From assembly GCF_000445105.1 (NCBI RefSeq), contig NZ_ATDP01000075.1, forward strand, positions 124,001 through 188,000: 64,000 nucleotides of DNA, read 5' to 3'. This DNA comes from Sphingobium lactosutens DS20 (GTDB lineage Bacteria; Pseudomonadota; Alphaproteobacteria; Sphingomonadales; Sphingomonadaceae). How positions within the stretch are numbered: position 1 is the stretch's first letter; every line of letters starts with the position of its first letter. Below the pieces are notes generated by a model. The model worked only from the letters and a program-made list of their open reading frames with translations, did no database searches and was not told the DNA's origin. Both the position numbers and the translations under genes were made by a program. This document shows, piece by piece, positions 18,067 to 26,230 of this stretch.

Positions 18067-18250
18067 CAATGCTCCCTTTAGGCTACCCCTCACAGGCCGA
18101 GTGCGGAGTCCGCCGGGGCTCCAAAAATTACTTCGAGGTGGTAGCCTTCTCCGCGACCGCGAAGGGTCGGGGGTGGGCTGATGATGCCTTCACCTTATCA
18201 TAGGGTTAACAACGTCGTCGGGGTGTGCGTTGTTGGATAGCGGAGCAAGC
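18067..18250 (-). ncRNA. Candidate IS110 bridge-RNA region (5' noncoding end)
   Basis: The 180 bp before the transposase has no gene and several hairpin-forming stretches on the minus strand (for example around CCTTCGCGGTCGCGGAGAAGG-like sequence at about 18152-18172 and GGAGCCCCGGCGGACTCC at about 18105-18122). IS110-group elements are known to encode a target- and donor-binding bridge RNA from the noncoding end upstream of the recombinase. Position fits; the loops were not matched to target sequences, so this is a placement, not a demonstration. Confidence 0.35.
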
Positions 18251-18617
18251 TAGATCGGTGCGACGGTCACTTGGACCGGGTATCTCATCCCATCAGTCGA
18301 AAAAAATTCGGCGCGCCCGCGAGCCGTATTCGGCGAGCGGCGTTCCTGATGGAGAAGCAGAAGCGGCTTATACGCCACGATAATGCCGCGAGGGTTTGAG
18401 GGTCCTTGGATGGTCGGAAACCTGATGCGCGTATGGTGATGCAGGTCAGAGTGCGTCTGAACACGTTGCTGGGCGTCGTGGACAAAACGCGTTGATTGTC
18501 TGACAGGATACCACATGATTTTCGATGCCATCAAAGCCGATGCCGCTTGTTCCGAGATGAGACGTAAGGTCTAATGAAGCGGCCGCCTCTCTCGGGGCAG
18601 CCTCGATCATCGAAAGA
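18251..18617. other. Stretch without a convincing gene
   Basis: About 370 bp between the IS110 and ardC. A 94-codon minus-strand frame at 18250-18534 exists but has no ribosome-binding site, no recognised family and an unusual His/Arg/Gln-rich composition. It could be a remnant gene. Nothing else is seen. Confidence 0.4.
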
Positions 18618-19532
18618 CTACGCCGCCTGCTTCAACTTATCAGGGCTTGCCAGTTGGTGCAGATAGGCAACGGCGCGTTCGGCATGGGCGGCGGCTTGGA
18701 CAATGGCGCGGGTGTCGTTTTGCAGCACCTTGATCCAGCTTGCGATATAGCTGGCATGATCGGGGCGCGGCTCAATGCAAAGCCCAAGGTCGGCGGCAAG
18801 GAAAGCCGCGCCAAGCTCTGCACACAATTCCTCGCGGGCATAGCCTGCATCGCCCCATTTCTCGCGGCCAAAGCTGCGATCAAGGCGGCTCTCGTGGCGA
18901 GTCCAATGCACGGTTTCGTGGCCCCTCGTAGCGTAATATCCGTGGGCATCATGGAAGGCCGCGAAGGGCGGCAGCTGGATGCGGTCGGCTGACGGTATGT
19001 AGTAGGCTCTGTCGCCGCCGTGGTTCACGGTTGCCGGGATGCTGGCAAAGAATGCCTCGGCGGCTTCGATGCGCTCCACCTCCGGCGACGGTTCCGGCAC
19101 AATATGGAAACGCTCGGGCAAGCAGTCGATCTGCGCCACATTGAACACGGTGTAGGTTTTCAGGAAACGGAAGCCCTGTTCCCGATCCTCGCCGCTGGCG
19201 TTGTCATGCACAGTCTTGGTGCTGTCGCCATAATAGACCACGGACGCGCCATGCTCCCCCTTACGCACCTGGGCGCCCAAGGCTTGCGCCTGCTTGTAGG
19301 TCATCCATGACGGGCTGACGAAACCGGATGCCTGCGCCTCTATCCACAAAAGAAGAACGTTGATCCCTCGGTAGGGCTGGCCGGTGGCGCGCAAGGGGCG
19401 AGCCTGACCGGACTTGGCGATGTCACCGCCGCTCCACGGTTTCAGCCAGGGGCGGGTGCCTTGCTCAAGTTCGGCCAGGATGCGGTCGGTGATACGGCTG
19501 TGAGGGTCTTGCTTGCCGGTGCTCTGGGTCAT
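18618..19532 (-). CDS. ardC: ArdC-like antirestriction protein with zincin domain
   Basis: A 304-aa protein. Residues about 10-130 are the ArdC N-terminal ssDNA-binding domain (ITDRILAELEQGTRPWLKPW, PLRATGQPYRGINVLLLW, WMTYKQAQALG). Residues about 150-300 are a zinc metallopeptidase-like domain with HETVH at 205-209 (HExxH) and a downstream Glu in EELCAELGAAFL. ArdC proteins on conjugative plasmids protect incoming DNA from host restriction. GGGAG precedes the ATG at 19532, chosen because the long upstream frame extension is low-complexity. It sits with a sigma factor and nucleotidyltransferases, a cargo block common on proteobacterial mobile elements. Confidence 0.9.
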   Translation of the reverse strand: MTQSTGKQDPHSRITDRILAELEQGTRPWLKPWSGGDIAKSGQARPLRATGQPYRGINVLLLWIEAQASGFVSPSWMTYKQAQALGAQVRKGEHGASVVYYGDSTKTVHDNASGEDREQGFRFLKTYTVFNVAQIDCLPERFHIVPEPSPEVERIEAAEAFFASIPATVNHGGDRAYYIPSADRIQLPPFAAFHDAHGYYATRGHETVHWTRHESRLDRSFGREKWGDAGYAREELCAELGAAFLAADLGLCIEPRPDHASYIASWIKVLQNDTRAIVQAAAHAERAVAYLHQLASPDKLKQAA

Positions 19533-19684
19533 TGCTGTTACTCCCTTCCAATCCGCGCAGCGGGTCATGCCGCGCATGACCCCTGCCGACCCGGCGAGGG
19601 GCGGAGAGAGTGGGGGCAAGGTCCGGTGCCGGGGGTGGTGCGGGCGCAGCGAAGCGAGCCACGGCCCCAAAGCGGCACCTTGCA

Positions 19685-19713
19685 GGGAGAGAGAGGCAGA
19701 GCCTCTTTCTCCC
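19685..19713. other. Strong hairpin between the sigma-factor gene and ardC
   Basis: GGGAGAGAGAGGC (19685-19697) pairs with GCCTCTTTCTCCC (19701-19713), a 13-bp stem with one mismatch and a 3-nt loop. It lies in the 242-bp spacer between two minus-strand genes. There is no T-tract on the minus strand, so it is not a standard terminator; it may stabilise mRNA or attenuate. Confidence 0.5.
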
Positions 19714-19774
19714 TCCGGAACTTTGGAAAGGTTGCGCCGCTGGCGGCGCTCAATCGTGAGCTTAGGAAGCCATT

Positions 19775-20287
19775 CTACAATCGATGCACAGAAGCCGCCC
19801 TGCGGCACCGTGCCAGGGCGCGCGTCATGTGATACTCGACGCCACTGCAGCCGATGCCGACCTGCTCGGAGATTTCCGCATAGGTCATGCATTTCAGCCG
19901 GTGCATCAGGAAGATGCGGCGGGTCTTGCGCGGCATGGCCAGCAGTGTCCGCCGATAAACCCTCCGGATGTCTCCCTCCTCAATCCCCCACGTCTGCTCG
20001 GGAGGCGCCGGTGCATCCCGACCCTCGTCGATGGCACAGGTGACGATATGTGCTGACGCTCTGCGGCGCGCACGGCTGATAAGAAGGTTGCGCGCACATC
20101 GGGTGAGATAGGCTGGCGGATTTTCGATTTGTTCGGCCACTCCCGCAGCGAACAGCTTCACGAAAACCTCCTGTGCGAGGTCGGGAGCATCGTCCCCTCC
20201 TACGCGCTTTCGGAAGAAGCGCAGGACCCGTGCATATTCAGCTCGGTAAAGAGCCTCAAACGCGGCCATAGAACGGGCGGGGATCAT
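19775..20287 (-). CDS. ECF-type RNA polymerase sigma-70 family factor
   Basis: A 170-aa protein. Region 2 shows YARVLRFFRKRVGG and DAPDLAQEVFVKLF (the DxxQExF core). Region 4 has the helix-turn-helix MTYAEISEQVGIGCSGVEYHMTRAL. It resembles FecI-like sigma factors in size, but no FecR-type anti-sigma gene is adjacent. The ATG at 20287 overlaps the stop of the upstream nucleotidyltransferase gene (ATGA), so translation is coupled. It may drive transcription of element genes; that is inference. Confidence 0.88.
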   Translation of the reverse strand: MIPARSMAAFEALYRAEYARVLRFFRKRVGGDDAPDLAQEVFVKLFAAGVAEQIENPPAYLTRCARNLLISRARRRASAHIVTCAIDEGRDAPAPPEQTWGIEEGDIRRVYRRTLLAMPRKTRRIFLMHRLKCMTYAEISEQVGIGCSGVEYHMTRALARCRRAASVHRL

Positions 20288-20772
20288 CGCTTTGCCTCCC
20301 GACGTTCGCGTTCGTTCAGCGGCGCGTCGCGCGAGGCGCGGTAGAGCGTGATGCCGGCTTCGATGCGGTCTAGGATGAAGGTGTCGCGCTCGATCCTGGC
20401 GATGCGGATGTCGGCCTTGGAGAATATGTCGAGATCGACTGCACACCGATTGCCCAGTTCGCTGTCGATGACATCGCGCACCCGCTGCCAGCAACGCTCA
20501 TCCTTGAAGGCAGGATGGTTGACGACGATCCAGAATTCATAATCCGAGAACTGGATTGTATGCTGGTCCTCATACCATGATCGGCGCGCATAGGGACCGA
20601 TCAGGACTATCCGCCTGATCTTTCCTGGTCTGGGCGCCTGAACCTTTTCGGGCTCGAAGCAGGCGCGAATGATGCGCGCTATGCGTTCGATCTCATTCTG
20701 TTTGCGCCAGACCAGATGATTGACGCGCGCCATCACCACTTCGCGCGCGTAAACGTCGGTAGGAGGTGTCAT
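20284..20772 (-). CDS. Nucleotidyltransferase-fold protein with an altered active site
   Basis: A 162-aa protein related in fold and neighbourhood to the MNT domain of the gene at 20990. The segment IVLIGPYARRSW aligns with the canonical GS motif LFGSHARGDW, with Pro for Ser, and FSDYEFWIVV replaces the usual SDxDLLV, with Glu for the second Asp. The catalytic site may therefore be weakened or altered. No HEPN domain is present. The start is uncertain (20802, 20772 or 20733; no clear ribosome-binding site). It is coupled to the sigma-factor gene by an ATGA overlap. Confidence 0.75.
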   Translation of the reverse strand: MTPPTDVYAREVVMARVNHLVWRKQNEIERIARIIRACFEPEKVQAPRPGKIRRIVLIGPYARRSWYEDQHTIQFSDYEFWIVVNHPAFKDERCWQRVRDVIDSELGNRCAVDLDIFSKADIRIARIERDTFILDRIEAGITLYRASRDAPLNERERREAKR

Positions 20773-20989
20773 TTGCAGCTCGCACACCAGCGGTCCGCGC
20801 ATTCGGGCGCGGATTGTGCAAGCGGTGTCCGCTGTGCGCCGCTATCGCGGCTTCCAGCAACTGCCCGACCTCGGTGGCCGGACCTACATGATGCCTGGCG
20901 GGGTTATCCCGGAGATGGCCGCCAGTCCTTCCATCCCGTAGCGCCGAATATGCCAGGCATGCAAAGACCGGGCAAGCTGCCTGGCGGTA

Positions 20990-21913
20990 TCATTGCTTCC
21001 CGGAGGCGGCTTCCAGTTCGGCGATCCGTTCCGAGCAGACCTGATGGACAACGCGGCCCAGTTCTTCGACCCGTTCACCAAGCCAGGCCAGATCTTCTGC
21101 GCTGATCCGGTAGTGCCTGGAATAGCGGGCCTTGGTGTAGGCCTCCTTCAGCTTCTGGAACATGGCGCGCTCGCGGCGCGAGGTTTCTGGCCAGATGCCG
21201 TAGAGGCGGCGGTCCAGCCCTTCGGCCAGCGACCGCAGGAAGGCGATATTGTGGTTGTATGGCGCGTAAAACGTCAGCGTCAGCAGCAAGCACGAGTAGA
21301 GCCGTTCTGAAGCCTGATGCATCAGAAAGGCCGCTTCCTTGGGCCGACTCTGCTTTGCTAGTTCTCGCGATGTGTTGAGCCAAACAACCGCGCTTGGATA
21401 ATACTCCTCAAAATATTCCTTCACCGCTGCCAATGCCTGATCCGGCGTCTTGGGCTTGGGTTCACGCAGCTCCCGGTCGTCGGCTTCGTACAGCGCGATC
21501 CCGTCTTTGGCGACTTCCATGAAGAAGACGCGGCCATGGGCGAGGCCGTCATTCACCTCATGCAGCGAATGGACGATGAAATTGACTGGCGTGCGCAGAG
21601 TCTTCTCGATCGTATAGGCACGGATCAGCCGCTCCTCGGCTTTTGCCCAGTAAGCCGCCCGGTCGGTCAGTTCCTTTTGGCTGACAATGACGAGGATATC
21701 GTAGTCGGACTTGTACTGGTTCGCCGACAGCGGCGCATCCACCCAGTCACCCCGCGCATGGCTGCCAAAGAGGACGACCTTCAGGATGCGCGCACCCTTC
21801 CGAGGGCCCGTGGCATTCCCGATCGCGTCGTGGAACTCCTCGAAAATGACCTCAACGATGCGCTCAAGCTCGCGCTGCTTTGCCGCAGGAAGATGGTCGC
21901 TATCGGTACGCAT
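20990..21913 (-). CDS. Nucleotidyltransferase-HEPN fusion (MNT-HEPN type)
   Basis: A 307-aa two-domain protein. Residues about 12-150 are a minimal nucleotidyltransferase with VLFGSHARGDW (G50-S51) and YKSDYDILVIV (D70, D72). Residues about 160-300 are a helical HEPN domain (AAFLMHQASERLYSCLL, KARYSRHYRIS). In HEPN/MNT toxin-antitoxin pairs, the MNT protein AMPylates and silences the HEPN RNase, and here the two are fused. The role could be toxin-antitoxin, abortive infection or nucleotide-based regulation. The ATG at 21913 was chosen as the start since the upstream frame has no family match. Confidence 0.85.
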   Translation of the reverse strand: MRTDSDHLPAAKQRELERIVEVIFEEFHDAIGNATGPRKGARILKVVLFGSHARGDWVDAPLSANQYKSDYDILVIVSQKELTDRAAYWAKAEERLIRAYTIEKTLRTPVNFIVHSLHEVNDGLAHGRVFFMEVAKDGIALYEADDRELREPKPKTPDQALAAVKEYFEEYYPSAVVWLNTSRELAKQSRPKEAAFLMHQASERLYSCLLLTLTFYAPYNHNIAFLRSLAEGLDRRLYGIWPETSRRERAMFQKLKEAYTKARYSRHYRISAEDLAWLGERVEELGRVVHQVCSERIAELEAASGKQ

Positions 21914-22261
21914 AGGCGGGATTCTTTCTGCATTCGCCGTTGTTTGGCAAGCGCAATCGCTGCGAGTCCAACAGCGTGGCCGGACATCCAGCACGCCATC
22001 GGAAAGACCAACGTTCGCCGCAAGCGTTGGTACAACGTGGTCAATTGCGCATCGCCGCTGCATATGCTTTCGCAGCGAGGCAGATTTTAGATGACGTTCG
22101 CGCCAGTTCGCTTCGGACCAACATGCTCGGGTTAAGCCCCTGAACTTCCTGAACAAAATAACATTTTGAGAGCTAAACCACTGAGTCTTAAGAAAGATTC
22201 TTGATGAGATCGCATCGCCGGTGTATGATTTCTTTAGCGTAACTAGCTCGGGAAGGCAGTT
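21914..22261. other. Divergent intergenic region with promoter(s)
   Basis: About 350 bp between the MNT-HEPN gene and the methylase operon. Its right half is A+T-rich, unlike neighbouring coding DNA, and holds the strong promoter at 22201-22229. CAACG-T/A-rich inverted sequence around 22007-22040 (CAACGTT near AGCGTTGG) may be a control element for either direction. No gene is seen. Confidence 0.5.
22201..22229 (+). promoter_or_regulatory. Sigma-70-type promoter for the methylase/nuclease-like operon
   Basis: TTGATG (22201-22206), a 17-bp spacer, and TATGAT (22224-22229), both close to consensus. The expected transcription start near 22236 gives a leader of about 25 nt before the TTG start codon at 22262, with GGAAGG in between. 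Confidence 0.7.
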
Positions 22262-25213
22262 TTGACGTCCGGCACCGCCGCCTCGGCTGGATTTGCAGAT
22301 CGACTGGAGCAGTTGCTCCGGGCGGTCGGACTGCGTGGCGACCCCGACTTTTTGGAGAATGCCGACGAACTAGGGGCGATTCAGGTGGCCCAGCCGGTCC
22401 GTTCGGCGTTCGAGCGGATGGGCCTCGTCGGCGCGTTCTGCCCCATGTCCTCCCTTGGATCCGGATCGGTCCGCCGCGTCCCCGTCCTCTACGTAGCCGC
22501 CGCCTTCTCCGGGAATGCAGACGCCGTGCACAGAGCCGTTTGGTCTCAGTCCGTCGCGCCGCTGCTCCTGATCGCGACCGAGAACGGATTCGAGATCCGC
22601 AACGGATTCGATTACCGGAAGCGGACGCTGTGGCCATGGTCTGAGCTCGACGTAGGCTTGCCCGCCGCGCTCGCATCCCTAACAGCCGCCGCGCTTCGGA
22701 GCTCGGCGTCGTGGCGAGACTTCCACGTTCCGACCCGCGTCGACGAGCGTCTCGGCCGCGCTGTGCGAGCTCTTAGCGACGCCACCGTGCGTCGGGACCG
22801 CCGGCTTCGCGACCGGCGCGACCTGGTGAACGCGCTAGTCGGTCGGTTTCTCTACCTCTATGTGCTCGCCGATCGCGGTGTCATCGACCAAGCCTGGATC
22901 GATCATCTGACGGTCGACGGTCGGCCGGCATGTCCGAACGTGGTGCTGGACGAGAGGGTCGAGGACGGACGGCCGCCGCCTGCCCGGTGGCCCGCCATCC
23001 AGACGTGGCGGCTCTTCGATGCCATCGACGAACAGCTCAACGGCTCGATCTTCCCGATCGGAACGACAGACCGCAAGCGTGTTGGCCCGGAGACGCTCCA
23101 CTATATCCGCCGCGTCCTCCGAGCGGACGACGCGCAAGGCGACCAGATTCAGTACGGCTTCCTCGACGTCGACTATGCGACGATCCGGACCGAGACCATT
23201 TCCGCTCTATACGAGTGCTTCTTCGAACTCGAGAATGGCGAAGGCAAGAAAGAGGACGGCGCGTTCTACACGCCCCCGTTTCTCGTCGACTATGTTGTCG
23301 ACGAGATGGACCACCTGCACCCCTTCAATGCCAATTCGCTTGTCGTAGATCCGGCATGCGGGTCGGGAGCATTCCTCGTCGCGGCCTTTAGGCGCATCGT
23401 GGAGCAGCAGCGTTCGGATGGCCACGTCCTGTCTGCCCAACTACTGCATGAGACGCTCGCTCGGTGCGTCGCTGGTTTCGAGATTAAGCAACAGGCAGTC
23501 AACGTCGCCAGGTTCAGCCTTTATCTCACGATGCTTGACTACCTGCCCAGATTTACGCTGCGCGATCTGCCGCCGACGGCGGACGGGCAGCGCCTGTTCC
23601 CAAAACTCGTGAGCCGTGTCCGTACACAGGATGCCTTCAACGTCCTGCCCTGGGATCTGCGCCGCAAGGCGACGCACGTCCTTGCCAACCCTCCATGGAC
23701 CAAGGTCCCGGAACCTTCCAAAGCAGACACCTACCGTAAGCGCATTGCAACGCCGAAAAATGGCAGCCTCGTCTCACCTAAGGACGGCATGGCGGAGGTG
23801 TTCTACTGGCGCGCGCTGCGCGACCTGTGTGCGCCTGACGGCTACGTGGCGATGGTCCTTCCGACCAAGTCCTTTATCGCTCCGTCCGCGACCGCGTTTC
23901 CGGCAGCACTCTCCGAGGCCTCGCGTATCCTCGGCATTACCAATCTCGCCCACTTCCGCGAAAGGCTGTTTGCAAACGCGCGGGAGGCCGCAACGGTCGT
24001 CTTCGCGACCCCACACGCGCCCGAGCCGCTCGATTGGACCTGGCGCTACTCGCCGAAGCCTTCCAGCCAGCCCGTCGGCCGGGATGGCGTCCCGTGGGCA
24101 ATCGTGGTCGATCGAGGGCAGGTGGAGCGCTTCCGGCAGGCCGACCTTGTCCTTCCGGGACACGAATGGTTCCGGGACCTTATGCTGCAGCCGCTCGATC
24201 GCCAACTGGCGTCAGTGCTGTCGAGCCCGCGCAACGGCTCGGCCCGGTCGCTGGGAGCGTTTATGAGCGCCGCATCGATTGACGTAAGGCGGGGTGGTAG
24301 CCCTAAAGAGACCGGTCTCCCCGCAGACATGCTCCTCAACACCAAGTCCAACCATTATCGCCTGCGGTTGGGGGACCTTCCTGGCACGGAACCCAACTAC
24401 GTGCTTCCGCCGGAACTTCTGACACAGGTGCCGGTGTCCTTCCGGACGGCTTTCGAGGGCCCGATGCTCCTCATGTCGCGCGCGCAATCCGACTTCCTGC
24501 CGGTCGATGGGCCAGCAGCGTACTCCTCGTCGCTGCTCGGCATCCACTTCACAAGTGGGATCCTCTCCCGGCAGGACAGGATCGCCGCACTCCGCGAGAT
24601 CGGGGCGTTCCCGAGGACGAGCGTCGGCAGATACCTCCTCGCCCTCTTTGGCCGGCTCTGGGTCTTCGACCAGCGCCGGTTCGAAGCAAAGGACCTGCGC
24701 AGCCTTCCCTTCCCATATCATGACATGCAGGATTTGCTCACAAACCCCGTTACCGGCTTCGACGACAAGGCCTTCACTTCGTTCTGCCGGATTCGCTTCG
24801 GTCAAAGCGCGCTTTTCGAGGCCGCCGTGGCTGAGCATCACGATCTGCGTGAAGGTTATCAGGACGGCCGCCGGCCGGCCGATGGCTCCAATCCGACTGA
24901 CGACGACGGACGTGATGCCTATGTGACCGTCCTGCGGGAGCAGATTGCGACGCTGCTACCGGAAGAGATTAGCGTCGAATTCGGCGATGCCGATGCCGGC
25001 AGCCTTGCCTACCGCATCACTATTGGTGGAGGAGCGGCTCCACCTGCACCCAGACACCGGCAGCAGATCGGCGAGGAGGCGGCGCTTCGGCTGGTGCGCG
25101 GCTCGACTAGCACCATAATCGACATAATTAAGCCTGACGTCCGGTCTGCCTGGACAGTCGAGCGTGCCTATGCGGACGCGCTCGCCGCCGTAAGGGAGAT
25201 CATGGCCGCTTGA
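22262..25213 (+). CDS. N6-adenine DNA methyltransferase, large multidomain
   Basis: A 983-aa protein. The methylase core has the SAM motif I VVDPACGSGAFLVAA at about 361-375 and the catalytic NPPW at about 476-479, with an EDGAFYTPPFLVDYVVDE segment before it, as in Type I HsdM and Type IIG/BREX methylases. Residues 1-200 are an unassigned N-terminal region, and about 560-983 include target-recognition-type sequence (LPGTEPNYVLPPELL, SSLLGIHFTSGILS). No PD-(D/E)xK motif is evident. TTG start with GGAAGG upstream. Its stop overlaps the TTG start of the next gene, so the two form one operon. Probably the modification half of a restriction or related system. Confidence 0.85.
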   Translation: MTSGTAASAGFADRLEQLLRAVGLRGDPDFLENADELGAIQVAQPVRSAFERMGLVGAFCPMSSLGSGSVRRVPVLYVAAAFSGNADAVHRAVWSQSVAPLLLIATENGFEIRNGFDYRKRTLWPWSELDVGLPAALASLTAAALRSSASWRDFHVPTRVDERLGRAVRALSDATVRRDRRLRDRRDLVNALVGRFLYLYVLADRGVIDQAWIDHLTVDGRPACPNVVLDERVEDGRPPPARWPAIQTWRLFDAIDEQLNGSIFPIGTTDRKRVGPETLHYIRRVLRADDAQGDQIQYGFLDVDYATIRTETISALYECFFELENGEGKKEDGAFYTPPFLVDYVVDEMDHLHPFNANSLVVDPACGSGAFLVAAFRRIVEQQRSDGHVLSAQLLHETLARCVAGFEIKQQAVNVARFSLYLTMLDYLPRFTLRDLPPTADGQRLFPKLVSRVRTQDAFNVLPWDLRRKATHVLANPPWTKVPEPSKADTYRKRIATPKNGSLVSPKDGMAEVFYWRALRDLCAPDGYVAMVLPTKSFIAPSATAFPAALSEASRILGITNLAHFRERLFANAREAATVVFATPHAPEPLDWTWRYSPKPSSQPVGRDGVPWAIVVDRGQVERFRQADLVLPGHEWFRDLMLQPLDRQLASVLSSPRNGSARSLGAFMSAASIDVRRGGSPKETGLPADMLLNTKSNHYRLRLGDLPGTEPNYVLPPELLTQVPVSFRTAFEGPMLLMSRAQSDFLPVDGPAAYSSSLLGIHFTSGILSRQDRIAALREIGAFPRTSVGRYLLALFGRLWVFDQRRFEAKDLRSLPFPYHDMQDLLTNPVTGFDDKAFTSFCRIRFGQSALFEAAVAEHHDLREGYQDGRRPADGSNPTDDDGRDAYVTVLREQIATLLPEEISVEFGDADAGSLAYRITIGGGAAPPAPRHRQQIGEEAALRLVRGSTSTIIDIIKPDVRSAWTVERAYADALAAVREIMAA

Positions 25214-25989
25214 CTACAACGACATTCCATTCGCGCGTGCCGGGCGGCGGCACTGCAGGCGGTGACGCGCGGGCCAAGGGCTGGGAGCGCTTTGCAGCTA
25301 TGGCATGCAACGCACTGCGGGACGCGGCGGACATCCTTGGCTCGTATGGACTGGGATTCGACCACACAGCGCTTGACGGATACTGGGCGAGCGGATCGCG
25401 TAAGGCGAAGGGCTCGGACGTCGTACTGCCCATGGAGAACGGAATCACCGACCCTCTCGTTCGCGCGCTAGAACTCGTCCGGGCTGCCGCTCCGCCGGAG
25501 CATCTCATCAGCCGATATCAGGTCTGCTTCGTCCAGCAGCAGCCCCGCAAGAAACAGAACAAGCTTGGCTCGAAAGCCTACACGACCGACATCCAGGTCA
25601 GATCGCTCGTCGTGCCGGACCTTGATCTGCGCATCGAGGCTAAGGTGCTCTTTGGCGGAGGGGACGTCGCCGCGTACTGCGGAAAGAACGGCCTTCTCCG
25701 CTTCGCCGACGCCGAACCCTACACAGACCAGCACGTAGGGATGATGCTCGGCTATTCCGTCCGCCGCGATGACGCCCACTGGTTCAAGGAAATCCAGAAG
25801 ACCGCCACGTCCTTGACCGCCGTCGGGCCGTTCGAGATGCTCGATCTCGATGGAGGTCGTGTCACCGGCTCGCTGGTCAACTCGCATGCGACCGGGCAGG
25901 TGCTCGTCCTCCACATGCTCCTGCCATTCGAGACGAATCCGTCCGCGCGGGCGATCGACGCGGCTCCAAAGGAGAAAAAGCCCAAGTGA
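25210..25989 (+). CDS. Hypothetical protein, possible PD-(D/E)xK restriction endonuclease partner
   Basis: A 259-aa protein translated from a TTG that overlaps the methylase stop. LRIEAKVLFGGG contains E143-A-K145 preceded by D127, a spacing (D-x15-ExK) compatible with a PD-(D/E)xK nuclease core, and YQVCFVQQQPRKKQN precedes it. The tail is lysine-rich. The tight coupling to an adenine methylase makes a restriction partner the best guess, but the motif is short and the family is not recognised. Confidence 0.6.
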   Translation: MTTTTFHSRVPGGGTAGGDARAKGWERFAAMACNALRDAADILGSYGLGFDHTALDGYWASGSRKAKGSDVVLPMENGITDPLVRALELVRAAAPPEHLISRYQVCFVQQQPRKKQNKLGSKAYTTDIQVRSLVVPDLDLRIEAKVLFGGGDVAAYCGKNGLLRFADAEPYTDQHVGMMLGYSVRRDDAHWFKEIQKTATSLTAVGPFEMLDLDGGRVTGSLVNSHATGQVLVLHMLLPFETNPSARAIDAAPKEKKPK

Positions 25990-26230
25990 GCTTGCCCGTT
26001 GCCATCGACGGCACTGGGTCAAAGTTTAGCGAAAGAACAACTGCTTCTCTATCGCGGCCCGAGTCCACAGGCACCCACTCTCCGCCGTCGCAAATGCGCC
26101 GGTCGTGACTGGTACGAGGCAACGAAGTGCAAATACTGGATTCTGGTCGCCACACGGGCTTCATGCTTCTTTGGGGACGGCACGCAGCCGCCCCATAATG
26201 AGGTACTGATCGCCGTCTTCATCCCGCATC

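Noticed and set aside
18250-18534. Possible 94-aa gene downstream of the IS110 leader
   Set aside because: No ribosome-binding site or family resemblance, and odd composition. Kept only as part of a described gene-free stretch.
19775-20287. FecI-type iron-signalling sigma factor
   Set aside because: No FecR anti-sigma gene or TonB receptor is adjacent; the neighbours are ardC and nucleotidyltransferases.
22262-25213. BREX PglX or DISARM methylase
   Set aside because: No PglZ, BrxC, BrxL, DrmA or DrmB-type gene is near. The methylase is followed only by a small protein.
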